Source: Actinomycetota bacterium | GTDB taxonomy: Bacteria; Actinomycetota; Acidimicrobiia; Acidimicrobiales; Acidimicrobiaceae | DNA: 32,930 bases | Assembly (NCBI GenBank): GCA_027366165.1 | Contig: DAHXKX010000010.1 | Location: 1-32,930 of the forward strand | Reading direction: 5' to 3' | In this document: piece after piece, positions 25,311 to 32,930 of the stretch | Position numbering within the stretch: position 1 is the stretch's first letter | How the letters are laid out: every line of letters begins with the position of its first letter | The notes under the pieces: model-generated | What the model saw: the letters and a program-made list of their open reading frames with translations, nothing else | The model's database searches: none | Told to the model about the DNA's origin: nothing | Program-made: the position numbers and the translations under genes

Positions 25311-26480
25311 TTAAGAATCTTCTCGATCAGGCAAGACAACCTTGGCGCCCTCTACGACTAGCCGCCGATCGTATTCTTGGCGAATGAAAGGGTCTTCCGA
25401 CTCATAGCCGATCGCATTTCCTCCTTCTTCCAGATTTTTACCAGCTATGGACTTTCCGCGTCTTCCCCCGAAGTTCCTATATGGCCCACCGGGCAGACCT
25501 CCTTGAAAAACTAAAAGCCTCATTGGATCTTTCGAAACGCAAAAGTGTTGATGGAACCAATCGCCAGCTCCGGGTGCGGCAGCAACCAGTCCGCCGGGGA
25601 TGTATTCAATGTGCTCCACTTCGTCTTGGCGCCCATCTTTCCAAGGTGTGGTTCCTGCAGACCCGGGCCAAGTATACGTGTAGCCTTTCCCCTTGATGCA
25701 TACAAGCACTGCACCGGCACCGTGAATATGGGCCTTAGCGTAATTACCGGGAAGATACTCTCCGACAAATCCCCAAAAATTACCGCTTGCCATCTTCGGC
25801 AATTCAATCCGCCTGTAACCAGGGGATCTCACATTGTCTAGTGGTAACTCACAACTTACGACATCTGGTATTAGGTTTGTTGACCACATTGCACGACCAA
25901 GCTCGGGGGTGGCAATTGTTTCTAGACGAGGGACGTAATAGTCCTGCTCGTTATTAAAACGCTCTCTAAATGCAAAGTCATTAGAAAAAACAAAGTCAAG
26001 ATTGTTGTAGATATTTATCGCTGGAGGTGCTGTATTCGCCGAAAGAAGTAAGGCTGGCCTCTCGGAGGTGTTTCTTAACCGGTACTCCGCATTTATTGGT
26101 ATGGCAAATAGTGAATTCTTTCTCCAACTAAAGCTCTGAAAGGAAACTCCGTCTGCAGAGACATCGGTCATTCCCTCCCCTTCGAGCACAAAAAACTTCT
26201 CTTCATAGATATGCTTCTCTGTTAAACAAGTAAGTTTTGACGAAATTTCAAGTAAATATAAACCCGTTAGGTGAGTTAGCTGATCAAGCACCAAGAACGC
26301 TCCTCTTGCTCCCCTGCGTTGCCAGTCGCTAAGTTCCAGTTCCCTGACGTCATGAAAACCTGGCCCCTCATATATTGGTATGCCTTGACTTTCCATGTAC
26401 AACTCATACGCGAAAGGCTGCCTTGCGACTACTCCGGTGCTGGCCATCTCGCCCGCTCGTGGCTCATTAAACTTTTCCAT
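25311..26480 (-). CDS. Bicupin protein (copy 2)
   Basis: The 389-aa, two-barrel cupin is a relative of the bicupin of module B. The N-terminal barrel is degenerate (EKHIYEE, and YRLRN where His is expected), so it is likely non-catalytic. The C-terminal barrel keeps NYAKAHIHGAGAV and GDWFHQHF as likely metal site. Both bicupins share an LxxFAIP(L/I)N motif at the end of barrel one and a similar spacing (a paralogue relationship). I set the start at ATG 26480, with GGGAGG 7 nt upstream; the track's GTG 26486 abuts that site. It lies 58 bp before the next cupin and 66 bp after the dienelactone hydrolase gene. The reaction is unknown; ring cleavage is one option. Confidence 0.78.
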   Translation of the reverse strand: MEKFNEPRAGEMASTGVVARQPFAYELYMESQGIPIYEGPGFHDVRELELSDWQRRGARGAFLVLDQLTHLTGLYLLEISSKLTCLTEKHIYEEKFFVLEGEGMTDVSADGVSFQSFSWRKNSLFAIPINAEYRLRNTSERPALLLSANTAPPAINIYNNLDFVFSNDFAFRERFNNEQDYYVPRLETIATPELGRAMWSTNLIPDVVSCELPLDNVRSPGYRRIELPKMASGNFWGFVGEYLPGNYAKAHIHGAGAVLVCIKGKGYTYTWPGSAGTTPWKDGRQDEVEHIEYIPGGLVAAAPGAGDWFHQHFCVSKDPMRLLVFQGGLPGGPYRNFGGRRGKSIAGKNLEEGGNAIGYESEDPFIRQEYDRRLVVEGAKVVLPDREDS

Positions 26481-26546
26481 GTTCACCCTCCCATCAAAAG
26501 GCTCAAAAGTTGAAAAACGAGATCAATCTAGTCAAAATTTCCCGCA

Positions 26547-27338
26547 CTATCTGAGAGGCTGATCTTTTAGATTATTTTCCAGAAAATCGAATATTCTGCT
26601 CCATCCATCACCTGCAGCAGCAAAGTCATATGATTTACCAGTTGTGCAAAAAAAGGCGTGACCGGCTCCGGGGTAGACGTGAGTCTCGTATGACTTGCCG
26701 TTCTCTTTTAGCGCAACTTCGAGTTTGTGAATGTCTTCAATTGGGACATGGGGATCCTTATCCCCAAAGAGTCCAAGAAAAGGACAATTTAAGTCAGACG
26801 TCAGATCAATTGGTGCAATTGGATGGCGTTCGCTCAGTTTGCTGGCATCCGCGACGATGCTTCCTCCATAACAATCAATTATCGCGTTAGCACCAAGGCG
26901 ACAAGCTGCGAGGTACGCCTGTCTCCCCCCAGAACAAAATCCGACTATTCCTAATGTTCCGCTACTATCTGGATGGTTTTTGAGAAACCGTATCCCACCT
27001 TGGACATCTGCCAACATGCGCTCATCCGGAACTCCGCCTTCGGACCTTACGACTGCCCGGGCTTCGTTGCGTGTTCTGGTTTCCATCTCCCGTGAGAGCA
27101 GATTAGGACACATTGTTAAATAGCTATGGTCCGCGAACTTCCTAACCACTTCCCGAGTCCATTCATCAATACCGGGTGAGTGATGAATTATTAAAATGCT
27201 CGGAATTGGGCCAATTCCTAAAGGTCTTGAAAAGTACGCATCGACTGGATCTCCATTTCCGCTGTCATAGCGAATGCTTTCAGATAAAATCGCGGCATTA
27301 CGTAGGCGACGCGTACCTTCGACGTCATTTTCTTCCAC
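26547..27338 (-). CDS. Dienelactone hydrolase family protein
   Basis: The 263-aa alpha/beta hydrolase has the dienelactone hydrolase triad: nucleophile Cys in GFCSGGR (about C135), Asp in GDKDPHVP (about D195) and His in GAGHAFF (about H227). Family members open lactone rings made during aromatic degradation (for example 4-carboxymethylene-butenolide to maleylacetate). The start is GTG 27338, with GAGGTG upstream. The position between a TctC receptor and a bicupin fits a ring-opening or lactone-opening step in the catabolic route. The substrate is inferred, not seen. Confidence 0.85.
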   Translation of the reverse strand: MEENDVEGTRRLRNAAILSESIRYDSGNGDPVDAYFSRPLGIGPIPSILIIHHSPGIDEWTREVVRKFADHSYLTMCPNLLSREMETRTRNEARAVVRSEGGVPDERMLADVQGGIRFLKNHPDSSGTLGIVGFCSGGRQAYLAACRLGANAIIDCYGGSIVADASKLSERHPIAPIDLTSDLNCPFLGLFGDKDPHVPIEDIHKLEVALKENGKSYETHVYPGAGHAFFCTTGKSYDFAAAGDGWSRIFDFLENNLKDQPLR

Positions 27339-27372
27339 TTCTCACCTCTGCAGTAAGCCCTTTTACTCTCAT

Positions 27373-28506
27373 CTATTTCTTTAAACTCGCAAGGACTTTT
27401 GGTACCGCGGCTTGCATTAACTTCACGTCGGTCAGCCCTTGGCTTCCTGAGATGTATCCAGTTGCCAAACCTTCGGCTGCCAACTTTGTCTCCGTGGACT
27501 TACTCGTGAATGCTGCTTTCATCGCCGCTTGTAACGTTGCAACTACGTTTGATGGCGTGCCGGCTGGGACAAACAGCCACTGCTGAGGAATTGACCGATA
27601 ATTTATTAGTGCCTGTAAAAGATCTTTCCCTGCTTGCGACTTCGGTGGAGTTGCACTAATTAACTGTTTCAACGTAGGTACATTTTTAAGTTGGTTATAC
27701 ACACGAGATGCGGGATTGTCATCCGGCGAACCCATTTGGAGAATCGGTATGGCCTTCCCCGAAGCAATCGCAGATAACAGAGGCTTTTCTGCTGTATCTG
27801 TCACAGGTCCATCTCCCCGCAAAAATCCTTGCACCAGTGCAGAAGAGTTTGCGTAACCAGTCACTAGCTGCATGTTTGCGTTATAAGCAGATATGAAAAC
27901 CTTAACGGTTGATGTGGCACCACCTGATGCAGGTTCAAGCACCTTTACAGGAGTGGTTGAATCCAACACATCTTGAATGGTCTTGTAAGAGGAGGTTGGC
28001 GAGCTAACCATGACATTAAATGGAGCAGGGGGGCTTCCCAAAAATTCGACATTATCAAGATTGAAACTTATTCCAGGCTTACTTTCAGCTTTGGCGTCAA
28101 GATCGGATGCTACGTTGAGGTATCCGATTGTCAATCCATTTGGCTTTGCCGAGGCAGCTTCATCCTGCCCTGGCATCGTATTTCCTTGGGGAACATTCGT
28201 TACTTTTACGCTGCAGCCAAGATACTTCCCCATGCCTGTCGCTGCAGCTCTCATGATCGTATCGTCTTGCGCACCAGGAGCATCGGGAGCAATAAATGTT
28301 ATTGTTTTACCAACAAAATAAGACTTTCCTGTTGGCACGGTTGTTGCTTTGGGAGACACACTCGAGCTGCTACTCCCGCATGCGGCAAGAATGATCGACG
28401 CAATAGCGCTAGTTCCAAAAAGCGTCACACGCTTCTTCACAAAGTTGCCAGCGCTTAAACTTCTTGCAGTTGACAATCGCTTTTTGTTAGAGATTGGCTT
28501 TTCCAT
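27373..28506 (-). CDS. tctC: TctC-family substrate-binding lipoprotein (copy 2)
   Basis: The 377-aa receptor has a lipoprotein signal ending in IASIILAAC (lipid Cys about 43), then a Ser-rich linker and the TctC fold: VGKTITFIAPDAPGAQDD, NVPQGNTMPGQDEAASAKPNGLTIG and VTGYANSSALVQGFLRGDGP. It shares block order with copy 1, including the GYAN...GFLR(G/D)DG segment, so both receptors probably bind related acids. The start is ATG 28506, with AAAGGTG upstream. It lies 39 bp after the SDR gene and is followed by the hydrolase gene. Confidence 0.9.
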   Translation of the reverse strand: MEKPISNKKRLSTARSLSAGNFVKKRVTLFGTSAIASIILAACGSSSSSVSPKATTVPTGKSYFVGKTITFIAPDAPGAQDDTIMRAAATGMGKYLGCSVKVTNVPQGNTMPGQDEAASAKPNGLTIGYLNVASDLDAKAESKPGISFNLDNVEFLGSPPAPFNVMVSSPTSSYKTIQDVLDSTTPVKVLEPASGGATSTVKVFISAYNANMQLVTGYANSSALVQGFLRGDGPVTDTAEKPLLSAIASGKAIPILQMGSPDDNPASRVYNQLKNVPTLKQLISATPPKSQAGKDLLQALINYRSIPQQWLFVPAGTPSNVVATLQAAMKAAFTSKSTETKLAAEGLATGYISGSQGLTDVKLMQAAVPKVLASLKK

Positions 28507-28545
28507 TTTTCACCTTTCATCACTTTTGACTCCACTTGTAATCAT

Positions 28546-29391
28546 CTATTCAGACATCTCATCCCTCCAACCAATCGGCGTGCTAGCTACTTTCATAGCC
28601 TCAAGTGGATCGATTCTTGGATTCCACTTATTACACGTAATCCTGAGGCCATGTACATGACTAGCTTGATCCGAAGCTAACCAAACGACTGGCGGCCCCA
28701 TAATTTCAGGCGGATTCCGAGGTTGTAATCGGCGACCATCAGGCCGTCGGACTGATGCATCAGTACTCCGCAACTCGCTTTGAGACAAGGTGGTACGTCC
28801 TGGAATCACAACATTTACCGTTATTCCCGAGCCTTCAAGATCACGAGCCATAACTGCGGCCAGCGCCTCCATTGCCGCCTTTGCTGGTCCATAAGGCGTT
28901 CGGCCTTCGCCCAGCATTGTTGGAAAGCTAGTTGTCACCGAAATGATCCGCCCGCGGCCGACCTTTCGCATCTCTTGCACCGCAGCTTTCGACATTAGAA
29001 ATGAACCGATTACATGGACATCTAGAAACCAGCAAAAAGTATCACGGTCGACATCCCAAAACTTCACCAGGCCTTCGGTGGCAACCCTTTTTCGAACCTC
29101 ACGCATTAGTATCCCGGCGTTATTAATCAAGATATCCATCGACCCATAGCGCTCTATGCACATGCCAATAACCATTTGAGCATCGTCATAACTGCGGACA
29201 TCTGCCTTGACAATGGTGACTTTCCCTGTAAATTCTTTGTACCAAGAAGTGTCGGTTTCCACATTTATGTCAGCGATCACCACTGACGCACCCGCTAAGG
29301 CTAAAGCTTTCGACATAGACTCACCTAGCCCTCTTGCACCGCCCGTAACTATTGCTGACTTCCCTGCGAGAGATTGCTGCAAACGAGTCAC
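28546..29391 (-). CDS. Short-chain dehydrogenase/reductase
   Basis: The 281-aa classical SDR has the nucleotide-binding TGGARGLG (about 16-23), NNAG (about 90-93), a catalytic YGPAK (Y167, K171) and a Ser at about 155 (SVTTS). An Asp at the end of the second strand (VVIADIN, D41) favours NAD+. It likely oxidises a hydroxy or dihydrodiol intermediate of the imported compound. The start is GTG 29391 with a weak ribosome binding site; the stop of the upstream permease gene lies 14 bp away, which supports co-transcription. Confidence 0.85.
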   Translation of the reverse strand: MTRLQQSLAGKSAIVTGGARGLGESMSKALALAGASVVIADINVETDTSWYKEFTGKVTIVKADVRSYDDAQMVIGMCIERYGSMDILINNAGILMREVRKRVATEGLVKFWDVDRDTFCWFLDVHVIGSFLMSKAAVQEMRKVGRGRIISVTTSFPTMLGEGRTPYGPAKAAMEALAAVMARDLEGSGITVNVVIPGRTTLSQSELRSTDASVRRPDGRRLQPRNPPEIMGPPVVWLASDQASHVHGLRITCNKWNPRIDPLEAMKVASTPIGWRDEMSE

Positions 29392-29405
29392 CCGCTTTCT
29401 GACGA

Positions 29406-31709
29406 CTATAAGAACCCCCGGGGTTCGAGAACATTCACTGCTTGGAATAGGATAAATACTGAAATTCCCATCACTGTGGCACTTGCCACGGCGAACAGAA
29501 GGCGAAACTTCCAGTTAGAAATAACGCGTCGAGTACCTAGACATCCGTAAACGACGCAAAATAATGGAATACCTACTATAAAGCCGAACAGGAGAACTGA
29601 AGATATTGCAAAAAGTACCCATATGAATGCAACAAGCTCTCGGGAATATTGACCGTTGCTGCACCAAGACTCGTCAATAACCGGGCTAATAACGTCTGAA
29701 CTTGTCAGCCAGCTTCCGAGTTTAGTAATTGAAGAAACCCAGCCGATGTCCGCAAGCAATGGGGGACCTGAATCGGTGCCTTGCACCGACCTTCCAACCA
29801 ATTCTTCAGGGGAGACACCAGAGGTCACTTCGAATTTCGAAAGCCTCTGACCCACCTTAACAAGAGGAAGGCTGGATTCTTCTAGATCAACCCGATACAT
29901 ACGTTGTCCTTCGGAATTCTGCCGGTGGCGCAAATACCTCAAAGTGTGTCGGGGAATTTGGCACAGTGCCCCTGTTGCTGCAAGTATGCCGGCGGATTCC
30001 GGGAGTACACCAGTACCTAAACTGAAATGCGTTAGCGAATAAGTAACTGCGGTTAATGCAACGATTGCAGTAACAGTGCTAACAATCAGATCGAGCACTT
30101 GATGGTTACCATCAGAAGTACTTGCTGTCGAAAAGCGCTGTTTCAAAGTTTCTTTGTGCTTGTCGCTAGAGATTCGAGAAGCTCGCCGTTGACGCAAAAT
30201 GTTGATTACTAATACCAACATGGCTAGTGCAAAAATTAGGGACGCATCAGGTCTCTGCCACAAAAAACTTACGCCAGGGTAAAGAGTATGGGTAAGGTAG
30301 ATGTTCGTTTCTACGATGTTTCCAAGAACGAGACCCATTATTAGGCTTGGTAAAGAATACTTTAGGCGTCTGAAGACGAGACCCACCACCGCGATGGCAA
30401 ACATCTCCCACTCGTAAAACGAGGAAACGTTCATAACATAAATACCTATAACAGAGACTGAAATTATGAATGGGAAGATCAGGATTCCTGGTGTTCTGGT
30501 CACTTTGATCAAGATTGGAATCAACAACAGCCCAAATATTGCGCCGAAGATTCCAGCTAGAACTATGATCCATACCATTTCGTATGAAATGACCATATGA
30601 GACTTTACAAAACCAATGCCGACCTGTTGGTCTTGGATCGCTAGCGCGGCAAGAAATAGAGCGCTCGCAGTACCATGCGGGATACCCAAGCCTAAAGTTG
30701 GAACCAATCCACCAGCTTCCTTGGCGATTGATGAGGCCTCGGGTGCAACCACACCTTTCGGAATGCCAGTACCAAACTTTTCCTCATCTTTACTTAACTG
30801 CCTTGTTAGCCCGTACGAAACATAATTTGCAGTAAAACCACCTATACCTGGGATAATGCCACCGATGACACCGACTAATGCACCACCGATAACGACAGTC
30901 CAATTATGCAAAACATCTGACACACCTTGAAAAATCTGAGTCCCAACTCTAGACAGAGCGAAGGTATCACCTCCAACCCCTTCACCTTCTATCACGTCGT
31001 CGTCTCCACGGCTCTTGCTTCCCATAACATTCTTGGCAGATCCAAAGAAAAGAATCATTTGTGGGATCGCAAAAATTCCAATTGCAAACACGCCGAGTGG
31101 TATACCACCAAGCAGGTAAGAACTGCCAAAATCAAACCTCGGAGTTCCAGTAACGGTAGATGTACCAATAGAAGATATGAGAAAGCCCACACCAACTGAA
31201 ACAAGTGACTTGCTGGTCGAGATTTGGCCCTGGGTCGCAACTAAAAACATCGCCAGAGCGACAATTGCCACGTATTCAGGCGGATGGAAGAACGTCGTAA
31301 GAGGTGTAATTGCCTGTAACAATCCCACCATTACCAGCCCGCCTATAACACCGCCCAAAGCTGTCGCTGACGCCGAAATTCCGAGGGCTCTGGCAGCTTC
31401 GCCTTTTTCGGTCATTGGGTAACCGTCAAGTGAAACCGGAAAAGCTTCAGGATGTGCTGGAGAGTTGAGAAGTATCGACGCAATAGAAGCACTAAAAAAA
31501 CTTGCCGCTGCAACGGCAAGGAATAAAACGAGTGTCGCCTGCAGATTAAGTTTGTACACGAATACAAGAGCAATGCTCAGTACTACTGCACCACTCAGCC
31601 CAGGAATTACACCTACAAAAACACCGAGAAGAACACCGCCAATTAAAAGTCCGGCGGCGCCGCCGCTACCAATAGCTTCGTGCAATGCATGGATCAGTTG
31701 TTCTAACAT
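29406..31709 (-). CDS. tctA: TTT transporter large permease fused to a TctB-like domain (copy 2)
   Basis: The 767-aa permease is a paralogue of copy 1, with the same architecture: TctA (about 1-500; GVIPGLSGAVVLS near the start, GVIGGIIPGIGGFTANYVS mid-protein, PTLGLGIPHGTASALFLA) and a C-terminal TctB-like segment (two spans, a polar insert, two to three spans; about 545-767). Like copy 1 it reads NSPAHPEAFPVSLDGYPMTEKGEAARALG in the normally NIPGE loop. The start is ATG 31709, with GAGG upstream. It is the first gene of module A, followed by SDR, tctC, hydrolase and three cupin genes on one transcript by spacing. Confidence 0.9.
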   Translation of the reverse strand: MLEQLIHALHEAIGSGGAAGLLIGGVLLGVFVGVIPGLSGAVVLSIALVFVYKLNLQATLVLFLAVAAASFFSASIASILLNSPAHPEAFPVSLDGYPMTEKGEAARALGISASATALGGVIGGLVMVGLLQAITPLTTFFHPPEYVAIVALAMFLVATQGQISTSKSLVSVGVGFLISSIGTSTVTGTPRFDFGSSYLLGGIPLGVFAIGIFAIPQMILFFGSAKNVMGSKSRGDDDVIEGEGVGGDTFALSRVGTQIFQGVSDVLHNWTVVIGGALVGVIGGIIPGIGGFTANYVSYGLTRQLSKDEEKFGTGIPKGVVAPEASSIAKEAGGLVPTLGLGIPHGTASALFLAALAIQDQQVGIGFVKSHMVISYEMVWIIVLAGIFGAIFGLLLIPILIKVTRTPGILIFPFIISVSVIGIYVMNVSSFYEWEMFAIAVVGLVFRRLKYSLPSLIMGLVLGNIVETNIYLTHTLYPGVSFLWQRPDASLIFALAMLVLVINILRQRRASRISSDKHKETLKQRFSTASTSDGNHQVLDLIVSTVTAIVALTAVTYSLTHFSLGTGVLPESAGILAATGALCQIPRHTLRYLRHRQNSEGQRMYRVDLEESSLPLVKVGQRLSKFEVTSGVSPEELVGRSVQGTDSGPPLLADIGWVSSITKLGSWLTSSDVISPVIDESWCSNGQYSRELVAFIWVLFAISSVLLFGFIVGIPLFCVVYGCLGTRRVISNWKFRLLFAVASATVMGISVFILFQAVNVLEPRGFL

Positions 31710-32930
31710 GGATTACAAACCTCGCATCATGGGCGAGATGCAGATCATCGTCCGCGCAACCCCCCGAAATTGTTTGCAGATCTTCGACAAATTGACTGCA
31801 GATTTGACAAAATTATGAACCAGAACATCCCCCCAGACTCCTATCGATTCAAATACTTATTGCCTAATTCCAACAGCAAACAATCGAAACTTTGCATCAA
31901 CTCCCGTTACTCTCCAGAAGGTAAGAACCAATCCATTCAGCCATGTATGCCATCAGACGACACTGTCCTTCCCCCCGATACAAGAGAGACCAAGAACACG
32001 TCTACACCTAACATTTCATGATTTCACTGCGACTACAACACAGCACGTTACATGGATACTCAGAGTCGTTTATTGAGAATAAATGCCTACACACTTACCA
32101 ACCGTAAATCAATAACAGAACCACTTTCTCGTCCGCTGTGGCAACCGTTAGCAGCATGTTCCACTAATAGCATCACGTATAAAAATCTGAGCATGATTGT
32201 GTTGAACTGCCAGTTCAATATCTCGCTCGTGCTTGATGAAACCAGAAGCCAGACGCGTATCGCGACTTCGGAAACAATGGTCATACCACGCTTACTTGGC
32301 CTCCCGCTATCGCACTCAGCATCCCCATATCCAGCGAGGAAAAGTGTCCATCATCTTGTGTATTATTCTCATGATTGGAGGTCTGCGCGTATCGAAAGCG
32401 TCCAGGTTGCACGTGTGTTACGCCGGCTTTATTGGTAGCAGTGCCGAAGATGATTCTTCGAATTTCGGCCATACTCGCCAGGGGTGACTGTGAAATCTTC
32501 CACTCCCCGCTGCCACACAATTTGGAGAACGCCATACCCTTATGTAGTGCGACAGCCAGCAGAACTCGGTGTTAGTATGTGAATTTCGCGACGAAAGTTT
32601 ATAGTGCTTTTTTATTCAGCTCCATAGCTGATATAAATGCGTGCGATGTGAGGTAGCTTGAACTGTTCCGGAAGTGGAACTTGTCATTCAGCTGACAAAG
32701 CCCACCAGCACCTGCGGGATGGGCAATCGTTTGGGGTGAAGCTGGGAAAAGTACCACGGGTAATCCGTAGTCCCATTTACCGCAATCATATATTGAGTCG
32801 AAAAGCTGGCCCCTTCAATTCGAGTACCCTGAAATTGCAATCTGTCTGATATATTGGGGCAATTCGGCGTTGTTGCCTATGAAGACCCGACACCCCCGAA
32901 GTACGGATTCTAGGTAAGGAGTTGGACAGG
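31710..32930. other. Gene-free right end with decaying DNA
   Basis: No gene is supported over about 1.2 kb. Track ORFs here (31770-32021, 32052-32438, 32087-32535, 32658-32849) overlap in several frames, lack ribosome binding sites and show no family features. The first 150 bp hold the leader of tctA copy 2. A direct repeat at 31775-31814 is described separately. The rest may be old insertion-sequence debris, but nothing identifies it. Confidence 0.45.
31775..31814. promoter_or_regulatory. Direct repeat upstream of module A, possible operator
   Basis: TGCAGAT...GACAAA occurs twice (TGCAGATCTTCGACAAATT at 31775 and TGCAGATTTGACAAAATT at 31797), 22 bp apart, about two helical turns. It lies 66-105 bp before the permease ATG. 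Such a pair could bind a regulator of the operon. Confidence 0.3.

Noticed and set aside
31770-32849. Several overlapping ORFs at the right end
   Set aside because: Competing frames, no ribosome binding sites and no family features; treated as non-coding.

Overview
The window looks like a chromosomal segment of an actinobacterium, possibly an Acidimicrobiia-type lineage. The evidence is a coenzyme F420-type flavoprotein subunit, an Ig-like/YkuD L,D-transpeptidase, a decayed LytR-CpsA-Psr gene, lipoprotein receptors with an LAAC lipobox, and frequent GTG/TTG starts behind strong GGAGG sites. This assignment is inference; no rRNA, tRNA or CRISPR array was seen. Much of the DNA is decaying: an LCP pseudogene, truncated transposases, broken small ORFs and several long gene-free gaps.

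Left part (1-13.5 kb, visibly GC-richer). A siroheme nitrite/sulfite reductase gene is followed by a two-[4Fe-4S] FrhB-type gene (860-3770). Together they look like a split, reversed-order counterpart of the fused F420-dependent sulfite reductase (Fsr) of methanogens. A roughly 115-bp diverged direct repeat brackets the pair (44-158 and 3726-3842). Next come a D-Ala-D-Ala carboxypeptidase-like protein with ETG instead of KTG and a small unknown protein. A tightly overlapping minus-strand operon follows: TauE/SafE exporter, DUF1634, GntR/UTRA regulator. Then come an L,D-transpeptidase, a frameshifted LCP pseudogene, a small membrane protein, and a two-gene unit of unknown function.

Right part (13.5-31.7 kb, visibly AT-richer, almost all minus strand). 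This looks like an acquired catabolic island made of two parallel modules. Module A (31709 to 24114) reads tctA-tctB fusion, SDR dehydrogenase, tctC receptor, dienelactone hydrolase, bicupin, cupin, cupin. Module B (22525 to 13572) reads zinc-ribbon/ParB-like protein, two tandem NicX/M29-like proteins, bicupin, tctC receptor, ISL3 transposase remnant, tctA-tctB fusion. Each module has a tripartite tricarboxylate (TTT) transporter plus cupins and ring-cleavage or hydrolase-type enzymes. The reading I favour is uptake of an organic acid, probably an aromatic or N-heteroaromatic carboxylate, then oxidation and ring opening; the substrate cannot be told from sequence. Between the modules lies an ISAzo13-like transposase ORF that is open throughout but has lost catalytic residues. 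It is divergent from the ParB-like gene.

The most promising candidates for undescribed biology are the F420-linked siroheme reductase pair and the two-module TTT/cupin/NicX-like island headed by an orphan ParB-like protein.
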